A DNA stretch of 64,000 nt from Bedellia somnulentella. Lineage: Eukaryota; Arthropoda; Insecta; Lepidoptera; Bedelliidae. Below are positions 12,601 through 21,483 of the stretch, piece after piece. Position 1 is the stretch's first letter. Each line of letters opens with the position of its first letter. The notes beneath the pieces were generated by a model that was not told the origin of the DNA, did no database searches, and worked only from the letters and a program-made list of their open reading frames with translations. Location of the stretch: the NCBI GenBank assembly GCA_963576735.1, contig CAUYWD010000241.1, positions 1 to 64,000 on the forward strand, written 5' to 3'. Position numbers and translations under genes: made by a program.

Positions 12601-15600
12601 CTGCCCTCATCCATCGGCTTCTTTCTTATATGTAAATTTATTCATTTAAGTATTATTTATAGTTATAGTAGTATTATGATTTATAGATATACTTTTTGCT
12701 CGGGTCCGTGACGTGACACAATCGGTTCTGACTGAAAATCAGTTTTAAAGGCTATGCCTTTAATAAATGCTGAGTCAGCAACCGTTTTTTTGCCTTTGAG
12801 GGGACATTAATTATGTATGTCCCTAAATGTTTTATTAGTATATTTTTTCTTTTTTCTTTTGTTCTTTGTTAAAATTGTGTGTGTTTTTGTAGAAAATGTA
12901 ATTTCTTATTGTTCCCTGAGGCAATCAATAAATTATATCTTTTCTTTTCTATTTCTTTTTTATTTTTAGTGGATTTTTGGGCGATGCGGTTGGAGACCCA
13001 TCACCAAAAACCTTTATTTTACCGCCTTTTCCCCACTCAACTTCCAAAAGTAGCTGAGGAATTTATAATTCCTTGGCTCTGGCTACCCCTTCTATAGAAT
13101 TATAGCCGTGAGTATATGTGTTTTTTCTTTTTCTTGCGACTTTCACCAAGTCGTCAGTTCACCTTGTGCGAGACCTATACATACTGTTCAGTACGTGGCT
13201 GCCACTCTAGATCGTTTGAGACACAATAGTTTTCGGTTCTGAGTGCGATGTTAAAATCATTCGTGGTATAAAAAATGGCAGTTTTTTTACTAGTTGTATT
13301 TTTATTTATACATACATATACTCACGGCTATATTTCCCTAGAAGGGGTAACCAGAGCTAAGGAATTATAAATTCCTCAGCCACTTTTGGAAGTTGAGTGG
13401 AGAAAAGATGGTAAAAATAAAGGTTTGTGGAGATGGGTCTCCAACCGCAACGCCAAAAAATCCAATAAAAAGCCCCAATACCCTTAGTCGCCTCTTACGA
13501 CACCCGTGGGTAGAAAGGGGTAGCGACACTCTAAGCCGGCACTACACGGTTTATAGTAAAACATTTGTTATGTATTTCAGTTATGCCGAAGACAAAGACG
13601 AATCGGTTACAGAAGCTGACGTGGAATACTTAAGGCTTACGCGAAAGGTATGCTATTTGCATATTATTTATTTTACTTAAGTGCTGATAAGTGAATGATT
13701 TTGTTTGTCGAACACGGCCACGCAAAATGTTTGAAGACTAGGTTGAAATCGCTTTTACAAAGGCAGCAGCAGTCCGAAGGGAGATAAGTAAAATATCATG
13801 TATGAAGATGCTCCCTCATCGAGACCATACACATGTTATTCATACAATACAATCATTACAAGGTGCATTGTATCGTTCTCCTTACATACATACATATACT
13901 CACGGCTTTAAATTCCTAGGAGGGGTAGCCAGAGCTAAGGAATTTGAAATTCCTTAGCCACGTTTGGAAAGTTGAGTGGGGAAAAGATGGTAAAATAAAG
14001 GTTGTTGGTGATGGGTCTCCAACCGCATCGCCCAAAAATCTCTTAAAAGCCCCAATACCGTTAGTCGCCTCTTACGTACACCCACCGGAAGAAATGAAAG
14101 ACACACAGCACATGGTTCTCCTTCTTTACTTAATAAGAATAATTAATGTGAAGGAAGGAGCGAAGGCGATCGATAGTTTCTGCCTGTTCAATATAACAGT
14201 TTAATTTCTTTATACTCCAGGTGATAAACGACGAGATCAATAAGTTTGAGGACCTCCGCTGGCTGGTGGACTGGTTCCACAAGCGACCGCAGCTCATACA
14301 CGAACACGTCTGTAACACCAAGTATAAGTTGGTTGGTCAGTAGCCTTATATATACTGTAATGTGTTTTTTTACAGCACATACAAAAGGCAGCAAATGATC
14401 ATCAGGTGTTAAAAATATCACGTGATTTTCTGACGTGGCGGTACTATTGCCACCCACCCCTTCGGGAATATGCTGTGTAAACTATTGGCCCTTTGTTTCT
14501 AATAAGAAAAATAAGGCACCATTAAACATTTATGGAAATTCATTATATTTAAGCGTGAAATAGAAGTGGTTTTTTTAAAATACCTTGACGATTCACTGCC
14601 TTTTTTCTTATATGTAACTCCACAGGTATCCCACCCACCCTCTGGACATCCCCCGAAGAATGCATAAAGCGCTTGTCTATTCGATAACGTGTATATAGAC
14701 CACATCCCACTCTAATGGCAGCAGTGGCGCCACCTGTCTTACATTGCTTCAGTGAGGGAAAACATCATGAAGGAACCCACATAAAACCCCAAATGGCTGT
14801 CCCTTTAGTCATATGACAGTGTATTTGTCTAAAACAGAAATAGGTTTGCCCCCTATCACGTGAGATCACTGTCTAAGCAAAACGTGAGTACTCTGAACAC
14901 CAGTAGTACGAATGTCACATGTTCAGAAGAAGTAGTGTCGTTACCACCTATAGCAGATGGCGTTAAAATTTTATTAGAACATTTTAAACATGCCAAAAAT
15001 TTAAAAGTGTTTAAGATATTTTAATTTTAAAGGTGTCTAAATTTGGTGAAATCTAACTATCTATTACAGGCATCCCACCCACACTCTGGACATCCCCCGA
15101 AGAATACATGAAGCGCGCTTGTCTTTTCGACAACGTGTACATAGACCATATCCCATACGTCATCGGAGAGGATTCCACTCTGATGGCAGCGGTGGCGCCA
15201 CCTGTCTTACACTGTGATGCCGCTACTTGTACTTCGGTGCCGTTTATTGATAGGTATGTTTATCATCTTCATCATTATGTACATACATACATATACTCAC
15301 GGCTATAAATCCCTAGAAGGGGTAGCCAGAGCTAACGAATTAGAAATTCCTCAGCCACTTTTGGAATTTGCTTGGGTAAAAGATGGTAAAATAAAGGTTG
15401 TTGGTGATGGGTCTCCAACCGCATCGCCCAAAAATCCCTTAAAAAGCCCCAATACCGTTAGTCGCCTCTTACGTACACCCACCGGAAGAAAAAGGGTAGT
15501 GCTATTCTAAGCCGACCCTTCACAGAAAAAATAATAAATAAAGATATTTAATAGGAATTATTTATTAGAAATAATCCCCACATGAGGTTTTCATGAACAA

Positions 15601-17214
15601 ATTTAACAGTTACAGTTACAAACTAATTATCATAATTATGTACACTGCTGGACATAAGCCTAAAGATCTGACAAAGGGCTTGTACCTACTGCCTAAATCC
15701 ATCGGCTTCTGGCAACTTCTATCATCATAATCATCAGCCAATAACTGTTTACTGCTGAAGCCACATCAAAGATGTGACAACGACCGGTCCTGTTCTGCCT
15801 ATAACCATTGGCTTCCCTCGACTTCCACAGTCGTAATCATTGGAAATTATGTGTAATATATAGTACATACATTCATATACTCACGGCTATAAATCTTTAA
15901 AAGGGGTAGCCAGAGCTAAAGAATCAGAAATTCCTCAGCCACTTTTGGAAAATTGAGTGGGGAAAAGATGGTAAAGTAAAGGTTGTTGGTGATGGGTCTC
16001 CAACCGCATCGCCCAAAAATCCCTTAAAAGTCCCAATATCGTTAGTCGCCTCTTACGTACACCCACCGGAAGAAATGGGGTAGTGTTATTCTAAGCCGAC
16101 ACTACACAGCAATATATACACAGCACAGTAATATATAATGTTCGCAAATAATAACACTACTTAATTCTTGCCAAGGGTGTCGTAAAATACGACTTTTTAT
16201 GTGATTGTTGGGCGATGCTGGAGATCTATCACTAACTAACTTTATTTAACATTTTTTTTCCGATTAATCTTACAAAAGTCGCAAAGTAATTTCTGTTTTA
16301 GAAGCTCTGACCACTTTTTGGGATGTAAAGCCGTGAATATACTTATGTATGTAGTCTATTCATGACTTGCTAGTCAACCGCCACAGCTTCGCACGAGTAT
16401 TTTTTTTTAAATATCTAAGATTTTTCCAATCATTTATGAAACACACCTTATGAAATTTAATGTGATGACATGATAGTCCAGTGGGTAGAACACCCGCCCG
16501 AAAAACAGAAGGGCGTGAGTTCCAATCCTGGGTCGGGCCTACACCAATTTGTCTTTTCTAAAGTCATATGTGTGGTTAATTTATCATGGTTGTAAACGGT
16601 GAGGGATGAATCGTGAGGAAACCCACATGGCTGAGTTGTACTTAGTCATGTGACAGTGTATTCGTACAAAACGGCGATAGGCCTGCCCCCTATCACGTGA
16701 GTAAACTGTCTAAGCAAAACGTGGGTACCTTCTCTGGACACTAGTTGGCGCTGTCATGTGAGTTCAGAAGTATTGGTACCTCTGCCAACCCCTTCGGGGA
16801 AGGATTATTTGTAGATCATAATATACCAAAAAAAAAATTAGCCACTTTTGGAAATTTATTGAAGAGTGGATACTTAAAATGAAGTCTTTGTTGAGGGTTC
16901 TCTCATCGCCCAACAACTTATTCAAAACACCATACCCTTAGTCGCCTTGTACGCCACGTACGAAATGCGGTAGTGCTATTCCAAGCTGACACTTTTGGCT
17001 ACAGAAAACAATCAAAGTTACAAATCTTTTATATCATAGTTTCATAATCTCTTAATGTGCGGTGTGACTGTATTATTTCAGCCTAATGTTCGACGAAAAG
17101 TATTCCCGCACCAATGTACGCACAGTGACAAGATGTCAGGCGGCGTGCAGGATGCATTGCAAGAACGATCCTGACTGCCTCAAACGGTGCAGCGACCGGT
17201 GCCTCAAGGAATAA
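3637..17214 (+). CDS. Unrecognised secreted-type protein, basic middle and Cys-rich tail, 10 visible exons
   Basis: Coding exons joined by GT-AG introns with matching phases: 3637-3693, 4427-4498, 5750-5920, 9467-9529, 10052-10087, 11954-12111, 13581-13647, 14221-14311, 15070-15253 and 17082-17214 (stop TAA 17212-17214; polyA signal 17232). They give 343 residues. The first exon reads ILSLALMARVAKA, like the end of a signal peptide. A start exon should lie upstream; an ATG directly followed by gtgagg at 3434-3436 is a candidate only. Exons 3-4 meet in a run rich in K and R (KRRAK/RRRTRGKRK), which could be a proprotein cleavage or nuclear signal. The C-terminal 43 residues hold seven cysteines (CQAAC, MHC, DC, RC, RC). 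The middle part (PGVIFRVHMSEAILK, CLFDNVYIDHIPYVIG) is shared with the intronless ORF at 6598-7173. I know no family with this layout. Exon structure is inferred from splice sites, open frames and the paralogue, so it is fairly firm; function is unknown. Confidence 0.75.
3798..3912 (-). repeat. SINE B, degenerate fragment
   Basis: CTGTCACACGACTTAGACGA and TTCCCTCACCGTCAGCC are recognisable. Confidence 0.5.
3912..4096 (+). repeat. SINE A1, internal deletion
   Basis: Jumps from GCTGATGCGCTT to AGCTGAGGAATTTC, missing about 65 bases. Confidence 0.8.
4172..4402 (-). repeat. SINE A, diverged, next to an acceptor
   Basis: Ends 24 bases before exon 4427-4498 of gene 1; ACTCGCGGGAAAAAATGG replaces the usual A1 sequence. 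Confidence 0.75.
4646..4937 (+). repeat. SINE A with 5' end repeated three times
   Basis: GCCGTGTAGTGTCGGCTTAG starts at 4646, 4671 and 4696 (25-bp period). It was inserted into an RTE remnant, with GGACGACC on both sides. Confidence 0.88.
4938..5160 (+). pseudogene. RTE-type LINE 3' end, split by a SINE A
   Basis: GGACGACCTTGGAGGACACA continues the RTE 3' coding region. The matching upstream stub TTAGAGGACGACC ends at 4628, and the SINE A at 4646-4937 sits between with GGACGACC on both sides. The copy is frameshifted. Confidence 0.65.
5215..5672 (-). repeat. SINE B variant split by a SINE A
   Basis: Left part 5215-5345, right part 5610-5672. The head ends in a different tRNA-like segment (GGGTTTCAATCTC on the minus strand). 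The SINE A at 5353-5598 sits inside it, with ACATTAGTATA on both sides. Confidence 0.65.
5353..5598 (+). repeat. SINE A1, full length, inside a SINE B
   Basis: Duplication ACATTAGTATA (5335-5345 and 5599-5609). Confidence 0.88.
6083..6321 (-). repeat. SINE A1, full length
   Basis: Between exon 5750-5920 and the nested paralogue; GGGGTACCCAGAGC variant. Confidence 0.85.
6598..7173 (+). CDS. Intronless paralogue nested in an intron of the 3637-17214 gene
   Basis: Open frame of 191 residues from ATG 6598 (context cagaacATGG) to TAA at 7173, with a polyA signal at 7191-7196. It aligns with exons 11954-17082 of the surrounding gene: NPGVVFRVRMSDAILRIKQ against RPGVIFRVHMSEAILKMQY, VVIDEITKF against VINDEINKF, and CLFDALWIDGNPYVIG against CLFDNVYIDHIPYVIG. 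The homology continues without a break over four intron positions of the host gene, as expected for a retrocopy. It lacks the cysteine-rich tail and ends in EEKKK. The frame is intact although the copies are clearly diverged, so it is probably still under selection. Just before the ATG, ctgccgcag|AAC is a phase-0 splice acceptor compatible with the donor at 5920, so it could instead be an alternative last exon of the host gene. Confidence 0.7.
   Translation: MGHFDRLNGPKIRERPSHYLYPKPIKDKILEFTSTTRKPSILPEYMNPGVVFRVRMSDAILRIKQRMYDDPETHIEGDIIYANAIKKVVIDEITKFHSLLLMYKTDRSIKEHLGECGGRIYKFISYMTIKVHIYCLFDALWIDGNPYVIGDEYSVTPVEVPPMLQCDAAECNSVVFVDSISEPRDVEEKKK
7191..7196 (+). promoter_or_regulatory. Polyadenylation signal of the nested intronless paralogue
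   Basis: AATAAA followed by an A-rich run (tacaaaaaaat), 18 bases after the stop. The A-rich run could also be the remnant of a retrocopy poly(A) tail. Confidence 0.45.
7197..7705. other. AT-rich intron, nothing recognised
   Basis: Only short AT runs (TATAGTATAGGTATAGTATA). Confidence 0.5.
7709..7965 (+). repeat. SINE A3 with an AAGT tail
   Basis: CCGGCTTAGAATATCGCTAC start; the tail is (TAAG)n instead of (TATG)n. Confidence 0.82.
8068..8348 (+). repeat. SINE A, old, with insertion
   Basis: An extra piece, CACGAGCCAAGCGAAGCGCT, splits the 3' half. Confidence 0.65.
8510..8757 (-). repeat. SINE A1/A2-like, full length
   Basis: Head to head with the next copy at 8758. Confidence 0.85.
8758..9392 (+). 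repeat. SINE A1 interrupted by a 400-bp insert
   Basis: 5' part 8758-8863, 3' part from about 9271. Both breakpoints lie at TTTACC/CTTACC within CATCTTTTCCCC. Confidence 0.78.
8864..9270 (+). mobile_element. Insert of unknown class in a SINE A
   Basis: About 407 bp, AT-rich. The right part holds GGCTGTGCCTAGTTTGGGAA and AATAAATGTATTTTTACTTT, then an ACTTACTTTT repeat tail, as at a LINE 3' end. Confidence 0.5.
9681..9925 (+). repeat. SINE A2
   Basis: Diagnostic GGGTGATTGTAAGAGG, GATGTGGTTGGAGACCC and CCCGTTAAGG. Confidence 0.85.
10188..10257 (+). repeat. SINE B, short internal fragment
   Basis: TTGACAGCAAAACATCATCG and AATGGCTGAGATGAACTTAG. Confidence 0.5.
10262..10900 (-). repeat. SINE A1 split by a SINE B
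   Basis: Parts 10262-10370 and 10765-10900; the two halves rejoin at AGTGGGGAAAA. Confidence 0.85.
10371..10764 (-). repeat. SINE B nested in a SINE A
   Basis: Both sides carry TAGTGGGGAAAA of the host SINE. A 27-base AT insert (TCTATAATATTAATC...) breaks the A-box region near 10714-10740. Confidence 0.85.
10908..11053 (-). repeat. SINE A, old partial copy
   Basis: CACGATCATAAATCCCAAAA to GCCAACCGCATCGCC. Confidence 0.65.
11300..11455 (+). repeat. SINE A3, 5'-truncated
   Basis: Starts at AAGGGTATTGGGGCTTTTTA, loses the GATGCGG segment, ends with four TATG units. Confidence 0.8.
11560..11924 (-). repeat. SINE B beside a splice acceptor
   Basis: TGAATAAAGT is duplicated at 11550-11559 and 11925-11934. 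The exon of the 3637-17214 gene begins at 11954, only 20 bases past the duplication. Confidence 0.9.
12119..12360 (-). repeat. SINE A2, full length
   Basis: Begins 7 bases after the donor of exon 11954-12111. Confidence 0.87.
12426..12493 (-). repeat. SINE A, 5'-truncated to 68 bp
   Basis: TTGCGCTTAATTAC is duplicated exactly at 12412-12425 and 12494-12507; only the 3' terminal module was copied. Confidence 0.92.
12526..12625 (+). repeat. CATCATCAT repeat, LINE 3'-end type
   Basis: ATCATCATCATCATAAGCCA, TACTGCTGGGTATAGGCC and CCTGTGCTGCCCTCATCCAT form the familiar lepidopteran order. Confidence 0.5.
12966..13118 (+). repeat. SINE A3, 5'-truncated
   Basis: Starts at GTGGATTTTTGGGCGATGCG. 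Confidence 0.8.
13309..13550 (-). repeat. SINE A3, full length
   Basis: Ends 31 bases before exon 13581-13647; diagnostic CGACACCCGTGGGTAGAAAG. Confidence 0.86.
13884..14097 (-). repeat. SINE A1, 5' end missing
   Basis: Stops at CACCCACCGGAAGAAATG. Confidence 0.85.
14626..14746 (+). pseudogene. Decayed tandem duplicate of exon 15070-15253
   Basis: After an intact-looking acceptor (ccacag) the sequence repeats the first part of the exon at 15070 (ATCCCACCCACCCTCTGGAC), then loses the frame. It has substitutions, a deletion of about 22 bases where the real exon encodes YVIGEDS, and stops in the expected frame. It is cut off on the right by a SINE B fragment starting near 14747. The functional copy is the downstream one. 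Confidence 0.7.
14747..14960 (+). repeat. SINE B, headless copy cutting the decayed exon
   Basis: Starts at AGTGAGGGAAAACATCATGA and runs to GTTCAGAAG without the terminal hairpin. Confidence 0.65.
15280..15526 (-). repeat. SINE A1, full length
   Basis: Begins about 27 bases after the donor of exon 15070-15253. Confidence 0.87.
15535..15605 (+). repeat. Family C 3' arm fragment
   Basis: AATAATCCCCACATGAGGTT and TTCATGAACAAA. Confidence 0.6.
15628..15840 (+). repeat. CATCATCAT repeat, two tandem degenerate copies
   Basis: One unit near 15640-15715 (TACACTGCTGGACATAAGCC, ATCCATCGGCTTC) and another near 15722-15830 (CATAATCATCAGCC, CGACCGGTCCTGTTCTGCC). Confidence 0.5.
15863..16111 (-). repeat. 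SINE A1, full length
   Basis: AAATCTTTAAAAGGGG variant of the terminal hairpin. Confidence 0.87.
16165..16353 (+). repeat. SINE A, old
   Basis: CCAAGGGTGTCGTAAAATAC and TAAAGCCGTGAATATACTTATG. Confidence 0.6.
16467..16803 (+). repeat. SINE B prime subfamily, tail missing
   Basis: The head reads GACATGATAGTCCAGTGGGT and GGGCGTGAGTTCCAATCC, different from the main family. It ends abruptly at CCCCTTCGGGGA, lacking the TTATG tail. Confidence 0.8.
16838..17002 (-). repeat. SINE A, very old
   Basis: TTAGCCACTTTTGGAAATTT and CCCTTAGTCGCCTTGTACG. Confidence 0.55.
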
Positions 17215-17231
17215 AAAATGTGGTTTAGTGG

Positions 17232-17237
17232 AATAAA
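17232..17237 (+). promoter_or_regulatory. Polyadenylation signal of the 3637-17214 gene
   Basis: AATAAA lies 18 bases after the TAA stop codon. No competing signal is seen before the repeat that begins near 17265. Confidence 0.5.
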
Positions 17238-17311
17238 GTTTTGGATGATATTGTTATTTTATTTATTTACTAGAGGACCGCCCCAGCTTCCCACTGGTTT
17301 ATATGATATGT

Positions 17312-17525
17312 TTACATACATATACTCACGCCATTAGTTCCCATTGGGGTAGGCAGAGACTATTGATCGCCACTTCGCACATTCCTGACAAACATCTCTA
17401 GCTTCGTTTACATCCATCAAACTTTTCATACATGCTCTTTTATTCTTCATACTTCGGACGGCTGCCTTTTTGAGCACACTCTCAATTTGGTCCAAGTGTG
17501 TTCTCCGTGGTCGTCCTCTACTAAC
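17312..17525 (-). pseudogene. RTE-type LINE 3' end, short copy
   Basis: Reverse complement matches the 57-kb copy from the RGRPRR region to the GGCGTGAG end, with several substitutions. It lies about 80 bp downstream of the polyA site of the 3637-17214 gene. Confidence 0.7.
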
Positions 17526-17623
17526 ATATGTTATGTTTGTTTTGTTTTAAGCATTGTTTATGAAATATTGCATGATGATATACAGTCTGAAGCACAAAGA
17601 GTATACAATTTCTAAAGCACTCC

Positions 17624-17950
17624 TCCTCACAGCCCATATATGTCCCCACCAAGGGGCTCGAGCCTACCCTATATAGGGCGACTTGGCCATAGTCCACCAC
17701 GCTGGCCTATTGCGGGTTGGCAGACTAACGACTACTAGCGTAATAGTAGCCGGAACCGACGGCTTAACGTGCCCTCTGAAGCACGGAATCATCTTAATTT
17801 TCGGATAATAAGGTGATTCAAGACTGCAATATCCTTCCAGACTGGGTCAAATCTTACAAATTTAATTTGTAAGGCTACCACCGCGCGGGAATCGAACCCG
17901 AGACCTTCGTACTTGAAACCAAGCGTTTAACCGCAAGACCACGGAGGCAG
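17624..17950 (-). repeat. tRNA-derived SINE with long body
   Basis: On the minus strand it starts TGCCTCCGTGGTCTTGCGGT (A-box-like) and has GGTTCGATTCC (perfect B box) 50 bases later. The roughly 260-bp body ends with the AGCCCCTTGGTGGGGACATA hairpin. I recall the same layout from other moths. Confidence 0.75.
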
Positions 17951-18082
17951 TCACTCCTGAATAGTGTAATTTTCTGATTGTAAAAGAATTTCTATCAAGG
18001 TTTAGTATTCAAAGTCACAAACTTAATCTCTTTATTATATTAGTAGAGATACGAGTAACATTTTGGTTTTCTCGTAAAGAAC

Positions 18083-18326
18083 AGACATACATATACTCAC
18101 GGCCATAAATCCCAAAAAGGGGTAGCCAGACCTTTAGAGCTAGGAACTCCTCAGCCACATTCGGTCATTAATAGGGGAGAAGATGGTAAAAATAAAGGTT
18201 TTTGGTGATGGGTCTCCAACCGCATCGCCTAAAACCCACTTATAAAACCTCTAACCCTTAGTCGCCTCTTACGATACCCGTGGGTAAAAAGGGGTAGTGA
18301 CACTCTAAGCCGGCACACCACGGCAA
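18083..18326 (-). repeat. SINE A3, older
   Basis: GGCCATAAATCCCAAAAAGG and CGATACCCGTGGGTAAAAAG. Confidence 0.82.
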
Positions 18327-18439
18327 CAGATTTTTTGTTATCTCCTAAAGAAGGTTACAAAAAATAAAAAACCTTAAGGCTGGTACTCACAAGAGTTTAC
18401 TAAAAACATGGGTATGTTCAACATTGTTGAACAGTAAAT

Positions 18440-18490
18440 GAAGGAGAAATAATCGCCACATGAGGTTTTCATGAACAAAAACAACCAATT
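18440..18490 (+). repeat. Family C 3' arm fragment
   Basis: AATAATCGCCACATGAGGTT and TTCATGAACAAAAAC. Confidence 0.6.
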
Positions 18491-18692
18491 GTTGAACAGC
18501 CTGAATGTTTCAATGGTAAGCTTTTGGCCTACAATCCGTATGTGTACTAATTCGGACTACGCCAGAGCGTAGGGGACTAGGCAAAATTCCTCTATATAAA
18601 ATAGGTTCGAGCTCCGTGGTAGGAGCAAAATATGTTATTTACATTCTGTGTACTAAGTATCGGGAATTTGTCAATAAAACAAAAAATACAAA

Positions 18693-19112
18693 TTATTCAT
18701 CTAAATTTATTATATCGCCTTCAAAGTAGGCCCCATCGCTTCCGATACAACATCTCCACCGCTTCACCCAGTCTTCCATACATTTTTCATAGGCTATTTG
18801 CGGTATGGCCTTTAGCTCATTCAGCGAATTTTCTTTTATGGCTTCTATCGACTCAAAACGTCCTCGAAGTGGTAATTTTAACTTGGGAAATAAAGAAAAG
18901 TCAGACGGAGCCATATCAGGTGAATACGGTGTTTGGTCGAGAACTTTTGTTGAATTTTTCGCTAAAAACTCTTTCACTATAATGGCTGTGTGTGATGGTG
19001 CATTATCATGGTGCAGCATCCATGAGTTGTGTTGCCACAAATCTGGACGTTTTCGGCGGATACTCTCACGCAAACGCTTGATGACGCCTAAATTCGGAGT
19101 GAACCACACCAC
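18693..19112 (-). pseudogene. Mariner transposase C-terminal part
   Basis: 139 codons with the second and third catalytic aspartates in HHDNAPSHT and YSPDMAPSDFSLFPKLK, spaced as in the D,D34D mariner group. It is the downstream half of the same element as 19823-20320. Confidence 0.92.
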
Positions 19113-19220
19113 CGGTTTATTTGTTTACTTTCTTTACTAGGAAGTCAACCAATCAAATCAAAGTACGCAACGCAGTCGCTAGGCGCATAACAATAGAAAC
19201 GTATACATAACGTCCTGCGT

Positions 19221-19598
19221 GTGGGTGAGAGCAGTGACTTCCAACCATTTGAATTATATGAAGAATTAAATACAATGATCCCGAATTTACCCAACTTCAT
19301 TAAAGACGTGAAACAGCTGTTGTCATACAAAACAAAAAATAGCTTGAAAGAAATTTACCCAAATATTTACATTGTCATCCGAATTTTATTAACAATTCCG
19401 GTAAGTACGGCCTCTGCTGAAAGAAGTTTTTCAAAATTCAAATTAATAAAAAAATATTTGAGAAACACAATGAGCCAAGAAAGACTTCCAGCTTTGGCTG
19501 TTTTATCAATTGATTCAGATTTGGCGTCTAGGCTGAATTACGATACCATAATTAAGGAATTTAGTAACGTTAAAAGCAGGAAATTTCTGTTCCTTTAA
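19221..19598 (+). pseudogene. hAT transposase C-terminal dimerisation domain fragment
   Basis: The frame carries the hAT C-terminal signature (PVSTASAERSFSKFKLIKKY, LRNTMSQERLPALAVLSI). It sits, in opposite orientation, inside the broken mariner and lacks the rest of the transposase. Confidence 0.85.
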
Positions 19599-19822
19599 CA
19601 AAGAAATCCAATGTTTTTAAGATACACTTTAAGAAATGTATATCTCCACCTTTATATTAACGATTTGTAATTTTTCATTTAATACTTATTAATCTAATTT
19701 GTATTTTTATGAATAAAAACTTGGCAGTGTTGATTGTTTTGTTTGTTTTATTATTTTATAAAATCCGTCTTCAGGTCGCCACAGAACAGGGCCTCGCGAA
19801 ATCTGTCTTGCCCACATCAAAT

Positions 19823-20320
19823 TTAGCTGTTGCCCCGCCACTGCTCGTCGCCAGTTATTATACGTTTCATAAAGGTCGGATCCGTAGAAACTCGGGAAAC
19901 CATGTCTTCAGCGACATGCTTTTGCTGCGCTTTTTGAACAAAATTGAGCTCTTTTGGAACTAGTCGAGCGGCGACGCGTTTCATGCCTAAAATGTCAATG
20001 AGAATATTGTGGACGGACTTAAAAGATATGTTCACATCACAAGCCAACTCTCTCAGACTCATACGTCCATTTTCGAGCACTAGCTTCTTGATTCTGTCGA
20101 TGTTTTCTTTGGTCGTAGCGGTTGAAGGTCTACCAGAACGAGGCAAGTCTACTACTACTTCTCGGCCTTCTTTAAAAGCCTTATACCATTCATAAGCCCT
20201 TGTTTTCGATATACACGATTCGCCGTAGGTATTTCGCAACATTTTTAGTGATTCACCACATGAAATATCATTCGAAACACAAAATTTAAGGCACACTCTT
20301 TGTTCAACAATATTTTCCAT
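19823..20320 (-). pseudogene. Mariner transposase N-terminal part
   Basis: 165 codons starting MENIVEQRVCLKFC. It contains the helix-turn-helix domain (MLRNTYGESCISKTRAYEWY, VDLPRSGRPST) and the first catalytic Asp in ITGDE. The frame then ends. The catalytic middle of the protein is missing and replaced by unrelated DNA with a hAT fragment, so the element is dead. Confidence 0.92.
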
Positions 20321-20419
20321 TGTAAAAATCGCCGAGGACTCAAAACTATGACCAGCAAAAATGTAGTTTAAAACAAATTAAATGACAGATCCCGCTCAAA
20401 TTTTGCGCGCTAAATCAGT

Positions 20420-20808
20420 ACAGTGCTACCAACATACACAACATAGCATAACATAAACGTTCACGCCGTTTATCCCCGAAGGGGTTGGCAGAGGTACCAA
20501 TACTCCTGAACTCACATGGCAAGCGCCATCTAGTTTCCAGAGAAGGTACCCACGTTTTGCTTAGACAGTGTACTCACGTGATAGGGGGCAGGCCTATCGC
20601 CGTTTTGTACGAATACACTGTCACATGACTAAGTACAACTCAGCCATGTGGGTTTCCTCACGATGTTTTCCCTCACCGTTAGCAACCATGATAAATTAAC
20701 CACACATATGACTTTAGAAAAGACAAATTGGTGTAGGCCAAAAAGCGACATGATAGTCCAGTGGGTAGAACACCCGCCCGAAAAACAGAAGGGCGTGAGT
20801 TCCAATCC
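20420..20808 (-). repeat. SINE B prime with inverted 5' head
   Basis: From 20440 to 20740 the element reads on the minus strand (tail to GGTGTAGGCC). The head GACATGATAGTCCAGTGGGT...GTTCCAATCCTG at 20746-20808 then reads on the plus strand. CTACCAACAT occurs on both outer sides. About 5 bases of the SINE are lost at the switch. Confidence 0.88.
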
Positions 20809-20925
20809 TGCTACCAACATGCAGTAAAAAAAGTTAACGACCTCTTTTACGCGGGTCTTTTTATTGACATATGATTATGATACTTTTTACACAAAGTAGT
20901 ACATATATTAAAAGGGTTGTATTTA

Positions 20926-21050
20926 GTGTAACAATAACGTTCACGCCGAATATCCCACAAGGGGTTGGCAGACGTACTCATACTTCTGAACATCACGTGA
21001 CTTTGTCACCTGGTGTTCAGAGTACCCAGGTTTTGTTTGGACAGTGTAAT
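20926..21050 (-). repeat. SINE B, 5'-truncated
   Basis: Only the 3' 120 bases, from CAATAACGTTCACGCCGAAT to TTGGACAGTGTAA. Confidence 0.7.
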
Positions 21051-21199
21051 GTAAAGAGATATACCTCCCTTAACTGTGTTTAGTATAGTTACCTAGTTAA
21101 GTACGCATAAGCGTGGCTTCAGATACAATGATTCAGATTCCAATCCTAGGGCTTAAAACTAGGTTTAACTTTAAAAAAATGTTAGTTATTTAGTTTTTT

Positions 21200-21442
21200 A
21201 GCTGTGTAGTGTCAGCATAGAATAGCACTACCCTATTTCTTCCGGTGGGTGTACGTAAGAGGCGACTTACGGTATTGGGGCTTTTGAGGGATTTTTTGGC
21301 GAAACGGTTGGAGACCCATCACCAACAACCTTTATTTCACCATCATTTCCCCACGCAACTTCCAAAAGTGGCTAAGGATTTTTTTATTCCCTAGCCCTGG
21401 CTAACCCTTCAAGGGAATTATAGCCGTGAGTATATGTATATG
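21200..21442 (+). repeat. SINE A1
   Basis: GATTTTTTGGCGAAACGGTT variant. Confidence 0.84.
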
Positions 21443-21483
21443 TTATTAACTAGTTAATAATGTTGTAAACTGTCAAGTAAGAC

